Part shown: positions 1 to 9,209 of the stretch, piece after piece
Layout: each line of letters begins with the position of its first letter
How positions within the stretch are numbered: the first letter of the stretch is position 1
Assembly: GCF_030540825.1 (NCBI RefSeq)
Contig: NZ_JAUOEO010000001.1
Coordinates: 1,709,001 to 1,773,000 of the forward strand
Length of the DNA stretch: 64,000 nt
Origin: Flavivirga spongiicola
Lineage (GTDB): Bacteria; Bacteroidota; Bacteroidia; Flavobacteriales; Flavobacteriaceae
Reading direction: 5' to 3'
Made by a program: the position numbers and the translations under genes
Notes under the pieces: model-generated
Databases searched by the model: none
Told to the model about the DNA's origin: nothing
What the model saw: only the letters and a program-made list of their open reading frames with translations

Positions 1-1
1 T

Positions 2-334
2 GATACTTATTTTAATAAAAATGATAAGCCCGTTATAGGTCCTGAAGGTTACCATAAAAAAGAATATACATGGAATGAAAAAGGAGAGGTAATAAAAATT
101 AGAACTTTTGGCGCCAATAATAAATTAATCGAAGATGAAAGTGGGGTGGCACAATACATATATACTATTCAAAACTCTGGTCTAATTAAAAGTGTAAAAA
201 GATATGATAGAAACGGTCAATTAACAAATAACAATGATGGCATAGCAGAGACCTATTATACATCGTATTTAAATGGTCTATATTACCTTGAAAAAGAACT
301 AGATTATTTGGGCAATGAAATTTCTAAAGATTAG
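2..334 (+). CDS. C-terminal end of an unrecognised protein (cut by window edge)
   Basis: The reading frame is open from the left edge to a TAG at 332-334, giving the last 110 residues of a longer protein. An internal GTG at 146 could be taken for a start, but the same frame continues upstream without a stop, so the gene almost certainly begins outside the window. The residues are rich in Tyr, Asn, Lys and Gly, with short turns such as YDRNGQLT and WNEKGEVIKI. These resemble the beta-hairpin repeats of RHS/YD or YwqK-like proteins, but the match is too weak to name a family. No catalytic motif is visible. Confidence 0.6.
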   Translation, partial: DTYFNKNDKPVIGPEGYHKKEYTWNEKGEVIKIRTFGANNKLIEDESGVAQYIYTIQNSGLIKSVKRYDRNGQLTNNNDGIAETYYTSYLNGLYYLEKELDYLGNEISKD

Positions 335-429
335 CGGTGTCCAATAAACTGGTAAATATTTAAAATTCAACTATTTTACTTGGCAATATCTACAACTATT
401 AATGATCTTCCCAAGAGCCTGAGCAAAAA

Positions 430-1281
430 TTATTTCTCTATTATATTTACCCTTAAAGTAGATTTATGTTTAAAGTTTATAGTATTACCTTCGTGTAAAA
501 TTTTATCATAATTAACATAAGATTCTAAGAATACTCTTTTAATATAATTACCATCAATATCTACTTCTAATTCACCTTTAGATTTAACATTTAAATTTGT
601 TATTTCCTTAATCGCATTCTCTTTATCCAATTTAACAATCTGTTCAATACTAAAATAAGCTGTTCCCTTTTTTACTTGTGTTAGAGTTAGTTTACTTTTT
701 ATAGTACTTCCAATAATATCTGCCAATGATTCTTCATTAATCATTGGTTTTTCAACTATAAAAGAATCTCCTATAAGCAAAGAGTCATCAGGAAAGATTA
801 CTATACTTCCAAAATTATTGTAATAAGGTTTTATTATTGATTCATCTTTGCTTCTTTTATTATCAATAAAAAAATCACCTATTATAATTTCTTTTTTAGT
901 ATTAATCCTTCCTATTATTTTCAAAGAATTAAAATCATGTCTGTCATCTATTTTATCTCTATTATATTTTCCTTTATAAGAAAATTGATCAAATAATATT
1001 TCAACTGGTATATCCTTATTATTATCAACATTAAAAGTGAATACTTTCATTCTAAAGGATTCCTTTTTGTTAGCCTTTAATCTTATAGGAAATCCAATAG
1101 AATCTAACATTTTTTTCATTTCCTTATCCACATTTTTAAAAGTATTTGTAGTAGATGTTTCTTCTATTTTATATGTATAAGTTTTATTAGATTGCTGCCC
1201 TACTTGGATAAGAAAACTTTCAGTTTGTGAAAAGCTCAAAAAAGAACAGATCAGGAATAAAAAGATTATGTGATATTTCAA
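430..1281 (-). CDS. unrecognised secreted protein
   Basis: About 283 residues. A hydrophobic segment (KYHIIFLFLICSFLSFSQ) ending in an S-x-S-Q type site is a typical flavobacterial signal peptide. There is no ATG near the 5' end. A GTG at 1311 gives 293 residues, but a TTG at 1281 places the start directly before the signal peptide, and I favour that. The mature part is lysine- and asparagine-rich and probably beta-rich (for example SKGELEVDIDGNYIKRVFLE), with no motif I recognise. It lies upstream of the sigma gene on the same strand, separated by about 130 bp, so co-transcription with that gene is not obvious. Confidence 0.55.
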   Translation of the reverse strand: MKYHIIFLFLICSFLSFSQTESFLIQVGQQSNKTYTYKIEETSTTNTFKNVDKEMKKMLDSIGFPIRLKANKKESFRMKVFTFNVDNNKDIPVEILFDQFSYKGKYNRDKIDDRHDFNSLKIIGRINTKKEIIIGDFFIDNKRSKDESIIKPYYNNFGSIVIFPDDSLLIGDSFIVEKPMINEESLADIIGSTIKSKLTLTQVKKGTAYFSIEQIVKLDKENAIKEITNLNVKSKGELEVDIDGNYIKRVFLESYVNYDKILHEGNTINFKHKSTLRVNIIEK

Positions 1282-1439
1282 ATTATTGATAATATTACTT
1301 ATGTCGATCACGTTAAAATAAATAATTGGTGGACAATAAAATAAACATTTTTGTTATGCTTTTGGTTAATTGATAGAACCAAAATCAATATGCCTCCTTT
1401 TACTATATATCAGTATCTTAAAAAAAGAAAACAACTATT

Positions 1440-2030
1440 CTAACCTAATGATTTATTAATTTTATCTTTAAAACTAAATAATAAGAACAGAACCTTATTT
1501 AACTTTCCGCTAAGCTTTTCATTCAGTATTTTAAATGCCCGAGTCATATGCCCTTCTATTGTTTTAACCGAGATGTTGAGATACTCAGATATTTCATCAT
1601 GAGAAAGTCCTTCTTTTTTATTTAAAATAAAAATGTTTTTACACTTAGGAGGCAGGTTATCAATCTCTTTATTTACAATTTTCATCATCTCATCAATATT
1701 CAGTTTTTCGTTTTCAACCACCAAATCAACAGCTTCGATATGCTTTTTTTCTAAATAAATGGCTTTCCTGTTTTTTCTGTATTCGTCAATAAATTCATTA
1801 TACACAGATCTATATAAATACGGTTTTAAATCTAAATTTGTCTTAAGGTTCTTTCTTAAAATCCAAACTTTAACAAATACGTTTTGAACAATATCTTCTG
1901 CTTTGGTAAAATCATTAGTTAAAGTCAAGGCATATGTGCATAACTTATGGTAAAAAGAGTCCATTAGCTGTTCATAGGCCAAGGAGTCTCCAGATTTTAA
2001 ACGCGTTATGAAAAGCTTTTTATTCTTCAA
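1440..2030 (-). CDS. ECF RNA polymerase sigma factor (FecI-like, sigma-70 family)
   Basis: This 196-residue protein has the two-domain ECF layout. Region 2 covers roughly residues 8-75, with AEDIVQNVFVKVW around residue 45. Region 4 covers roughly residues 125-175, where LPPKCKNIFILNKKEGLSHDEI is followed by a helix-turn-helix (YLNISVKTIEGHM). This is the Bacteroidetes sigma-70 family that works with FecR anti-sigma factors at SusCD loci. The start is a TTG at 2028-2030; no ATG exists before residue 23, which lies inside region 2. It is divergent from the FecR gene, with 93 bp between them, rather than in the usual co-directional order. It probably directs transcription of the downstream susC/susD pair and perhaps its own gene. 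Confidence 0.9.
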   Translation of the reverse strand: MKNKKLFITRLKSGDSLAYEQLMDSFYHKLCTYALTLTNDFTKAEDIVQNVFVKVWILRKNLKTNLDLKPYLYRSVYNEFIDEYRKNRKAIYLEKKHIEAVDLVVENEKLNIDEMMKIVNKEIDNLPPKCKNIFILNKKEGLSHDEISEYLNISVKTIEGHMTRAFKILNEKLSGKLNKVLFLLFSFKDKINKSLG

Positions 2031-2123
2031 TTGAATTGATTACAAGCTATAAAACTAAAAAAAAATCTCAAGTTTTCACTTAAAAAGTAGAGGGGTATAA
2101 AAAATTCATCCGTTATAGTAGAT

Positions 2124-3275
2124 ATGAAGCATGCAAAAATTGAAATAATAATAGTTAAATTTCTTAATCGGGAAATTAATGAAGATGAGCTGAAAACCTT
2201 AGAAATTTGGCTAAGTAATGCCAATAATGCTAGAATTTTTAATCGTTTCGTAAGAACAGATTATATAACTTCTTTAAATACAAATAGCTTTGATTTATCA
2301 GAAGCAAAAAAATCTGTTAAAAACAGATTGCGGATCATTAATAAATCAAAAAAACAAAATCTAATTAAGCGTTTATCTATCGCTGCTATAATAGCATTAT
2401 TAATTGCACTACCAATCTTATTAAATAATAATAAAACAGATACCAATAAACCTATTATTGTAAAGAACAATATAGAGACTGGAACAGACAAAGCTACTCT
2501 TACCCTGGAAGATGGGACCGATATTACTTTGGAAAAAGGTCAAAATTATGTTGCTGATAATATAATAAGTAATGGAGAAAAATTAATTTACAATACACCT
2601 AAAGCTACTAATCAGAAAATAGTGTATAACTATTTAACCATTCCCAGAGGCGGTCAGTATTTCGTAAAACTTTCAGACGGTACACAAGTATGGCTAAACT
2701 CAGAGTCTAAACTTAAGTATCCTGTAAATTTTGTTAAAGGAGAAACCAGAATGGTTGAATTAATATACGGAGAAGCGTATTTTGATGTATCTCCAAGTAC
2801 TCACCATAAAGGCGCTTTGTTTAAAGTAAAAAGCAGAATGCAAGAACTTGAGGTGCTGGGAACTAAATTTAATATTAAATCATATCAGGATGAACATATT
2901 GTTTATACCACTTTGGTTGAAGGTAAAGTAGCGGTAGATAATGGTTCTAAAAGTGCTTATTTAGAGCCTAATCAACAGTCTCAAATTAGTTTATCCAATA
3001 AAAATATCATTGTAGAAAATATTGATGTGTATAATGCAACTTCCTGGGTAAATGGTGTTTTTAGTTTTGAAAGCAAACCTTTAAAAGACATTATGAAAGT
3101 ACTCTCAAGATGGTACGATATGGATGTTGTATTTGTTGACAAAAAAATTGAAGATATTAAGTTTATAGGAGTACTTAGTAAAAATCAAAACATAGAAGAT
3201 ATATTAATAACCATTAAAGAATTAGGCTTTATAAATTCATACAAAATAAATGACAAAAAAATAATTTTAAAATAA
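2124..3275 (+). CDS. FecR-family anti-sigma factor
   Basis: The 383-residue protein has a short cytoplasmic anti-sigma region (residues 1-80), one membrane span at about 84-101 (LSIAAIIALLIALPILL), and a periplasmic FecR domain around 175-290 (IPRGGQYFVKLSDG; VWLNSESKLKYP). A C-terminal DUF4974-like domain begins near 315 (FESKPLKDIMKVLSRWYDM). In the family model, the periplasmic part senses the STN domain of the substrate-loaded SusC receptor and releases the sigma factor. The next gene downstream encodes just such an STN-bearing SusC. The gap between this gene and susC is 93 bp. Confidence 0.92.
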   Translation: MKHAKIEIIIVKFLNREINEDELKTLEIWLSNANNARIFNRFVRTDYITSLNTNSFDLSEAKKSVKNRLRIINKSKKQNLIKRLSIAAIIALLIALPILLNNNKTDTNKPIIVKNNIETGTDKATLTLEDGTDITLEKGQNYVADNIISNGEKLIYNTPKATNQKIVYNYLTIPRGGQYFVKLSDGTQVWLNSESKLKYPVNFVKGETRMVELIYGEAYFDVSPSTHHKGALFKVKSRMQELEVLGTKFNIKSYQDEHIVYTTLVEGKVAVDNGSKSAYLEPNQQSQISLSNKNIIVENIDVYNATSWVNGVFSFESKPLKDIMKVLSRWYDMDVVFVDKKIEDIKFIGVLSKNQNIEDILITIKELGFINSYKINDKKIILK

Positions 3276-3368
3276 AAAAAGAGAGCGAGGTAGACATTTA
3301 GCGGTATCCAACTTCGCCCCCTTTAAGTCTGTAATAATTAATATTAACTAATTAAAACATGTAAATTT
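3276..3368 (+). promoter_or_regulatory. leader region between fecR and susC
   Basis: This 93-bp gap probably carries the sigma-dependent promoter or the leader of the SusC gene. It holds a GC-richer patch within otherwise AT-rich DNA, around GAGCGAGGTAG (3281-3291) and AACTTCGCCCCC (3310-3321), whose halves can pair imperfectly (GCGAGGT with ACTTCGC). The string TTAGCGGTATCCAA at 3298-3311 differs by one base from TTAGCGGTGTCCAA at 331-344, just after the first gene of the window. The function is inferred from position only. Confidence 0.3.
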
Positions 3369-6300
3369 ATGAAAATTAAACCAACTCCTTTCTTTTTCTT
3401 ATTTAGAAAAAGAATTTTAACCATCATTATGAGAACTTTTATATTCTTATTATGCTCATTGTCATTTGGGTTTACTTCCGTCGATATTTTTTCGCAAAAC
3501 ACAAATATCGAGATTACCAATGATATCTCATTAACCGTTGACGACGTCTTTAAAATTATAAAAAGACAAACTGATTACAGGTTCATTTATCAGGAAGATA
3601 TGTTTAAAAGTTTTCCTAAGGTTTTTATAAAAAAGGGAACTATTCAAGCAAACCAACTATTAGAAAAAAGCCTTAATAAAGGTGATTTTATCTTTTCAAT
3701 TGCTCCTAATAATACCATAATCATAAAAACCAAAGAAGAACCGGTTGATACAGGTGTGCAAAAAAGAGTTATCAAGGGAACTGTTTCCGATGGGCAGTTA
3801 CCTTTACCTGGTGCTAGCATCGTAATTAAAGGAACTCAAACCGGTACGCAAACAGATTTTGATGGGAACTATACTATTGAAGTTAATACTGGAGACATAC
3901 TCATATTTAGCTTTGTAGGAATGACAACTCAGGAAATACAAGTTGGAACTTCTGATATAATTAATGTAACAATGGTTGCTGATACGTCTCTTGATGAAGT
4001 TATAGTTGTGGCATACGGTACCGCTAAAAAGGCAGACTTTACAGGATCTGCCACACAACTTAATAGTGAAGCACTTTCAAAAATAACAGTAGCCAATATA
4101 TCGGCAGCCATTGAAGGGTCTTCAGCTGGAGTTTCGGTAACGGCAGCAGGCGGACAGCCAGGTCAAGGGCAATCTATACGTATAAGAGGGTTTGGGTCTT
4201 TTGATGCAGATAGTGGCCCATTGTATGTGGTAGACGGGATTCCTTTTTATGGATCTATAAATTCTATTAATCCAACAGATATTGAAAGTCTTACTATTTT
4301 AAAGGATGCTTCCTCTACGTCGCTTTATGGTAATAAAGCTGCCAATGGTGTTGTTATGATCACAACTAAAAGAGGAAGGAATAAAAAAGGACAATTTTCC
4401 TTAAATGCCTCTACTAGTATTGTTGATCGCTCTATTGATGAGTATGAAAGGTTAGGTTCTAATACGTATTATGAGATTATGTGGGAATCTATGCGTAATA
4501 GTGAAGCCATTCCTGGTGTAGATTCTGCAGCCGATGTTACTGCAGCAAATACATTTGCTTCTACTAATATAATTACAGAACTATTAAACAACCCTTATAA
4601 TGTTCCTGATGATCAAATAGTTGGGACAGACGGAAAGATTAATCCTAGTGCAAGATTGTTATATAATGATCTAGATTGGGTTGACGCTGTTACTAGAATA
4701 GGGATACGTCAAAATTATGATATAAACTATCAAGGAGGTACGGATACTAGTGATTTTTATGTGTCACTTGGTTACTTAAATGAAGAAGGGTTTATCAAAA
4801 AATCTAATTTTGAAAGGTTCTCAGGACGTATTAACGCGAACTATCAAGCTAATAATTGGTTAAAAACAGGATTGAATCTTTCTGCGACTACATCTGAAGG
4901 TAATCAAGCACAAACAGGCAGTACACAAAACAGCTCATTTGTTAACCCCATGCGTTTTGCTAGAAGTGTAGCACCTATTTATCCCATTTATAAACACAAT
5001 CCTGATGGCAGTTTTATTTTAGATGATAATGGAAACCGTCTTTATGAATTAGACGATAATCGACCAAATACTGCTAATGGAGGAAGGCATATTCTAGCTG
5101 AGATAGATTATAATCAGGATTTAGATGAAATTACTTCCCTAAGCGGAAAAACATATTTTGATATTAATTTTACTCAAGATTTAATGTTAACCGTAAATGT
5201 TAGTTTAGATCAACGCCATTGGTATACCACAGATTTTGAAAATAAAATAATTGGTGATGGTGCACCGGGAGGAAAATCTACCAGACGTTACAATAGAAGA
5301 ACTACTTTAGGGTTTAATCAACTTTTAAATTATAATAAATCATTTGGCAATCATAATTTTAAATTATTAGCAGCACATGAGTCATTACAACTAAAAGTAA
5401 ATAATTTTATTGGCGAAAAATCACAATTGATTGCTGATGGTAATACGGAGCTGATAAATTTTGTTACGACTACAAATTTATCATCTGTAACAGATATATT
5501 AAGAGACGAGAGTTATTTTGGGCGCTTTAATTATGATTATGATGGTAAATATTTTTTAAGCACTTCTTATAGAACAGATGGTTCTTCAAAGTTTGCTAAG
5601 GATGTTCGTTGGGGTGAATTTTGGTCTTTGGGGGCAGCATGGCGATTAGAAAGGGAGTCCTTTATAGAGAACATTGCGGCTATAGATCTCTTAAAGTTAA
5701 GAGGGTCGTATGGTGAATTAGGAAACAACTCGGGCATTAGTTGGTATGCTTATCAAGGCTTATATGACTTAGATTTTAATAACCAATCTGAATCTGGATT
5801 TTTACAAGCAACACTTGAAGCACCTTTGTTAGAATGGGAGTCTAGTGAAAGTTATGATATTGCACTAGAATTTGGGTTATGGAATAGGTTAAATGGTATT
5901 ATTGAATATTATAATCGGGAGTCGGCTAATTTGCTTTTTGATGTCCCACTACCTCTTTCTAGTGGAAGTGAAGATATTTCAAAGAATATAGGGACTCTTT
6001 TCAATAGAGGCATTGAAATTAGTTTAGATTATGATGTTATAAAAAGTGACCATTTTAATTGGAACTTTGGTATAAATGCAACCACTATTAAAAATGAGTT
6101 TACAAAATTGCCACAAGAAGAAATTATAAATGGCTCTAAAAAATTAATGGTAGGTCACTCTATTTATGACTATTGGTTAAAAGATTGGTATGGTGTAGAT
6201 CCCGCAGATGGTGCTGCATTATATACTGCAAATGAAGATGCAATTGATGCTAATGGTTCCGATATAAGAGTCATTGATGGAAATACCCTAACAACAAACC

Positions 6301-6821
6301 AAGCCAGTGCAAAATTTCATTATGCAGGAACAGCCATTCCAGATTTAATTGGAGCTATATCTAATTCACTTAGATATAAAAACTTTAATTTAAGTTTCTT
6401 GATGACTTATCAAATTGGTGGCGAAAGCATAGATTATAACTACCAAAGTATTATGGGTTCCGGAAACTATGGGAGGGCCAAAAGTGTTGATATTTTAAAA
6501 CGTTGGCAAAAACCCGGAGACATCACAAATGTACCAAGATTAGATGCTTCTCAAACGACTAATTTTAACGCAACGTCTGATAGATGGCTTGTTGATGCAT
6601 CATACTTAAATATGAAACGTATAAATTTTTCATATAATTTACCATCAGACTTTATAAGTTCTATAGGTATAAACACCGCTCAACTTTATTTAAGTGCAGA
6701 AAATGTCTTTTCTATTAATTCTAGAAAAGGCTTAAACATACAACAGAATTTTAGTGGAACAACATCCAATGTTTATACACCTTCAAGAATTGTTTCTTTA
6801 GGATTAAATGTTAAATTTTAA
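3369..6821 (+). CDS. SusC/RagA-family TonB-linked outer membrane receptor with STN domain
   Basis: This 1150-residue receptor begins with a long signal region (second possible start at Met21, 3429). An STN (secretin/TonB N-terminal) domain covers about residues 48-120. A CarboxypepD_reg-like beta-sandwich follows at about 136-212 (GTVSDGQLPLPGASIVIKG; DFDGNYTI), then the SusC plug with VVAYGTAKKADFTGSA, and a large barrel ending in LGLNVKF. The STN domain marks a transducer-type receptor that signals to FecR. SusD follows 5 bp downstream, so the two form a nutrient-import pair. No glycoside hydrolase or peptidase lies nearby, so the substrate cannot be inferred. Confidence 0.95.
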   Translation: MKIKPTPFFFLFRKRILTIIMRTFIFLLCSLSFGFTSVDIFSQNTNIEITNDISLTVDDVFKIIKRQTDYRFIYQEDMFKSFPKVFIKKGTIQANQLLEKSLNKGDFIFSIAPNNTIIIKTKEEPVDTGVQKRVIKGTVSDGQLPLPGASIVIKGTQTGTQTDFDGNYTIEVNTGDILIFSFVGMTTQEIQVGTSDIINVTMVADTSLDEVIVVAYGTAKKADFTGSATQLNSEALSKITVANISAAIEGSSAGVSVTAAGGQPGQGQSIRIRGFGSFDADSGPLYVVDGIPFYGSINSINPTDIESLTILKDASSTSLYGNKAANGVVMITTKRGRNKKGQFSLNASTSIVDRSIDEYERLGSNTYYEIMWESMRNSEAIPGVDSAADVTAANTFASTNIITELLNNPYNVPDDQIVGTDGKINPSARLLYNDLDWVDAVTRIGIRQNYDINYQGGTDTSDFYVSLGYLNEEGFIKKSNFERFSGRINANYQANNWLKTGLNLSATTSEGNQAQTGSTQNSSFVNPMRFARSVAPIYPIYKHNPDGSFILDDNGNRLYELDDNRPNTANGGRHILAEIDYNQDLDEITSLSGKTYFDINFTQDLMLTVNVSLDQRHWYTTDFENKIIGDGAPGGKSTRRYNRRTTLGFNQLLNYNKSFGNHNFKLLAAHESLQLKVNNFIGEKSQLIADGNTELINFVTTTNLSSVTDILRDESYFGRFNYDYDGKYFLSTSYRTDGSSKFAKDVRWGEFWSLGAAWRLERESFIENIAAIDLLKLRGSYGELGNNSGISWYAYQGLYDLDFNNQSESGFLQATLEAPLLEWESSESYDIALEFGLWNRLNGIIEYYNRESANLLFDVPLPLSSGSEDISKNIGTLFNRGIEISLDYDVIKSDHFNWNFGINATTIKNEFTKLPQEEIINGSKKLMVGHSIYDYWLKDWYGVDPADGAALYTANEDAIDANGSDIRVIDGNTLTTNQASAKFHYAGTAIPDLIGAISNSLRYKNFNLSFLMTYQIGGESIDYNYQSIMGSGNYGRAKSVDILKRWQKPGDITNVPRLDASQTTNFNATSDRWLVDASYLNMKRINFSYNLPSDFISSIGINTAQLYLSAENVFSINSRKGLNIQQNFSGTTSNVYTPSRIVSLGLNVKF

Positions 6822-6826
6822 AAAAA

Positions 6827-8329
6827 TTGAAAATGAAAAAAATAATAATTTCTTTTATTGGAGCTTTAGCCGTTTTGTTTTGCATGACAGCTTGTGAAAA
6901 AGATTACCTAGATACAGTTCCTACCGATCAAGTATCATCTGCAGTAGCAGTATTAACTACAGATAACGCCTTAACTGCATTAAATGGGATTCATAGGGCA
7001 TTATATACTGAGTATGGAAGTCAAGGAAGAGGAGGTGCTGGAGCTTTTAATATTCATATTGATGAAGCTGGAGAAGATCATGTATTTAATAGAAGTAATT
7101 GGACACATTCTTACAGATGGCGACCAAATTCTGAACCAGACAATGCATATAACACCACAAATTGGAAAATGTTTTACCAATGGGTAGCTAATGCCAATGT
7201 GTTAATTAATGGTGTTGATAATGCAACAGGAGAGCAAGCAGACAGAGATGCTGTAAAAGGGCAAGCACTTGTATATAGAGCATTTTGTCACTTTCACTTA
7301 GTACGGTTATGGGGAAACAGATATGAAATTGGAGGAGGAAATTCTCAATTAGGAGTTCCTCTTAAATTAGATAATTCTATAGATCCTATTGCGCGTAACA
7401 CAGTTGAAGAGGTTTATACTCAAATTAATAAAGACCTGGATGAGGCCATAGTTTTATTAAATGGGTATGCACGAAAAAACAAATCACATTTTAATGCCAA
7501 TGTTGCTAAAGGCTTAAAAGCAAGAGTTGCTTTAACCCAAGGTAATTGGTCGGTAGCAGCACAATTCGCCGCTGAAGCACGAGCAGGATTTATTTTAATG
7601 GATGCAGCTACCTATGCACAAGGATTTCAAATATTTTCTGAAACCAATAGCGAGTTTATGTGGGCTAGTCAAATACAAGAAGATCAAAATACTGGAAATG
7701 ATGCTTGGGGTAATTATGGGGCTTTTATTTCAAGAAATTTTAGCTCATCGGCAATTCGTGGAAACCCTAGGTCAATAAATAATTTACTATACGATATGAT
7801 TTCTGCTACTGATATCCGTAAAACCTTATGGGATCCAACAGGGCAGCATTTAAACTTGCCTGATGGTGTGTCATTATTATCAAGTCATAAAAGATTTCCT
7901 TATACGAATCAAAAATTTATAGCTGTGAGCAATGGAGATAGTCGTGTAGATGTACCGATGATGCGCGCAGCTGAGATGTATCTAATTGAAGCAGAAGCTT
8001 TAGCTAGAAACAACCAAGATGGACTAGCTGCTCAAGCTTTGTACGACATGGTTATAACTAGAGATAGCGCATATACCTTATCAACCAATACAGGGCAGGC
8101 CTTAATTGATGAAATTATGGTGCAACGTCGTGTTGAATTATGGGGCGAAGGTTTTAGATGGTATGATTTAAAACGATTAAATCTTCCGTTAGATAGAACA
8201 GGTTCAAATCAGAGTACAACCTATACCAACGGAATTATGCAAGTTCCTGTAGGCGATAATAGATGGACATGGCCAATACCTCAAGATGAAATTGATGCAA
8301 ACCCGTTAATAGACCAAAACCCTATATAA
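6827..8329 (+). CDS. SusD/RagB-family substrate-binding outer membrane lipoprotein
   Basis: This 500-residue lipoprotein has a signal peptide ending in the lipobox region CMTACEKD, so it should be acylated and exposed at the cell surface. It shows the SusD N-terminal TPR-like region (GQALVYRAFCHFHLVRLWG near residue 145) and the C-terminal signature MVQRRVELWGEGFRWYDLKR near residue 430. It caps the SusC barrel and captures ligand. It starts 5 bp after the susC stop, and a clear terminator follows at 8383-8417, so susC-susD is the end of this transcript. Confidence 0.95.
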   Translation: MKMKKIIISFIGALAVLFCMTACEKDYLDTVPTDQVSSAVAVLTTDNALTALNGIHRALYTEYGSQGRGGAGAFNIHIDEAGEDHVFNRSNWTHSYRWRPNSEPDNAYNTTNWKMFYQWVANANVLINGVDNATGEQADRDAVKGQALVYRAFCHFHLVRLWGNRYEIGGGNSQLGVPLKLDNSIDPIARNTVEEVYTQINKDLDEAIVLLNGYARKNKSHFNANVAKGLKARVALTQGNWSVAAQFAAEARAGFILMDAATYAQGFQIFSETNSEFMWASQIQEDQNTGNDAWGNYGAFISRNFSSSAIRGNPRSINNLLYDMISATDIRKTLWDPTGQHLNLPDGVSLLSSHKRFPYTNQKFIAVSNGDSRVDVPMMRAAEMYLIEAEALARNNQDGLAAQALYDMVITRDSAYTLSTNTGQALIDEIMVQRRVELWGEGFRWYDLKRLNLPLDRTGSNQSTTYTNGIMQVPVGDNRWTWPIPQDEIDANPLIDQNPI

Positions 8330-8382
8330 TAAATTAGATTTGAGTAAGTTTATAATTTAGATTAGGTTATTGGGTTATTTTC

Positions 8383-8417
8383 AACCTCTGTTTTCTCTCT
8401 TAAAACAGAGGTTTTTT
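8383..8417 (+). terminator. intrinsic terminator after susD
   Basis: A 12-bp perfect stem (AACCTCTGTTTT / AAAACAGAGGTT) with a 7-base loop is followed by a run of T. It lies 54 bp after the susD stop. Confidence 0.85.
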
Positions 8418-8428
8418 CATTTATTTAA

Positions 8429-8578
8429 TGTCATTCAGAAGGAGAGAGGACTGAAGAATCTGAAACTCCTTTTTGTTCCATTGACTAGTACATAAATATA
8501 ATTATCTTTTGTTTTCATTTGATCCTAATATTATGAGGTTCTTCGACTCCGAAAACTGTCGGAATACTTTGAATGACA
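8429..8578. repeat. REP-like inverted pair headed by TGTCATTCA
   Basis: A 150-bp stretch is bounded by a perfect 9-bp inverted repeat (TGTCATTCA / TGAATGACA). Inside each end is a partly matching second block: CTGAAGAATCT on the left, and AGTCGAAGAACCT on the right when read in reverse complement. The pattern resembles the TGTCATTC...GAAGAATC intergenic repeats common in Bacteroidetes. The interior is AT-rich with no ORF. The head sequence TGTCATTC is shared with the element at 15367-15451. Confidence 0.5.
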
Positions 8579-8606
8579 CAATCCTTTGAACAAAATCAGC
8601 TTAAAT

Positions 8607-9209
8607 TTATGACTGAGCAAAATCTATTAAGTCGATGAAATCACTATTATCAGCCTTCTTAAGAGCTTTAATATAATCTTTACGTGTTTTGCTTTTATTA
8701 GCCAAATCTTTATGACCCCAAGTAAATTTTGGTTTTTCAAATATGTGTTTCATAACTATATCTGCCATTAAACGTGAATGTCTACCATTACCATTTGGGA
8801 ACAAATGAATAGCAACCATTTCATGCTTGAAACGTATCGTTATTTCTTCATCTGAGTATGTTTTATTATTAATCCAAAATTTACAATCATCCAAAAGTTG
8901 ACGAAGTCTTACTGATACTTGATGCCATGCAATACCAATAGTTTTCTCACTATTTCTAAACTGTCCAGCCCAAGACCAAACATCGCCAAGCATTCTTTTA
9001 TGAACACCAATAATAAAATCTTCTGTTAGAATTTTATCAGCTTTAAATTTTCTACCAATTAAATACCATTCCACAGCTTTTTGAATATTGAGTTGCTCAA
9101 ACTCATCTAACTCCTCTTGTGTAGTAATTGTTGAAATGAGCAACCCTTCCATTTCTTCTTCACTCAAGGCTGTTTGTCCTTTTACGGGCTTCATATCTTT
9201 TAATCCCAT
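8607..9209 (-). CDS. mobile mystery protein B (Fic-domain protein)
   Basis: This 200-residue protein has the Fic core motif at residues 135-143 as HLFPNGNGR, followed by HSR. Compared with the general Fic consensus HxFx(D/E)GN(G/K)R, Asn replaces the acidic Mg-binding residue. From memory, Asn here is usual for the mobile mystery protein B family (TIGR02613). Fic enzymes transfer AMP or related groups onto target proteins; the target here is unknown. The start codon overlaps the end of the partner gene by 10 bp, so the two are probably translationally coupled. The pair behaves like a toxin-antitoxin-style or mobility-associated cassette. Confidence 0.85.
   Translation of the reverse strand: MGLKDMKPVKGQTALSEEEMEGLLISTITTQEELDEFEQLNIQKAVEWYLIGRKFKADKILTEDFIIGVHKRMLGDVWSWAGQFRNSEKTIGIAWHQVSVRLRQLLDDCKFWINNKTYSDEEITIRFKHEMVAIHLFPNGNGRHSRLMADIVMKHIFEKPKFTWGHKDLANKSKTRKDYIKALKKADNSDFIDLIDFAQS

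Noticed and set aside
2027-2224. Minus-strand frame across the sigma-FecR gap
   Set aside because: It overlaps the FecR start antisense and would remove the divergent promoter; it has no protein-like signature.
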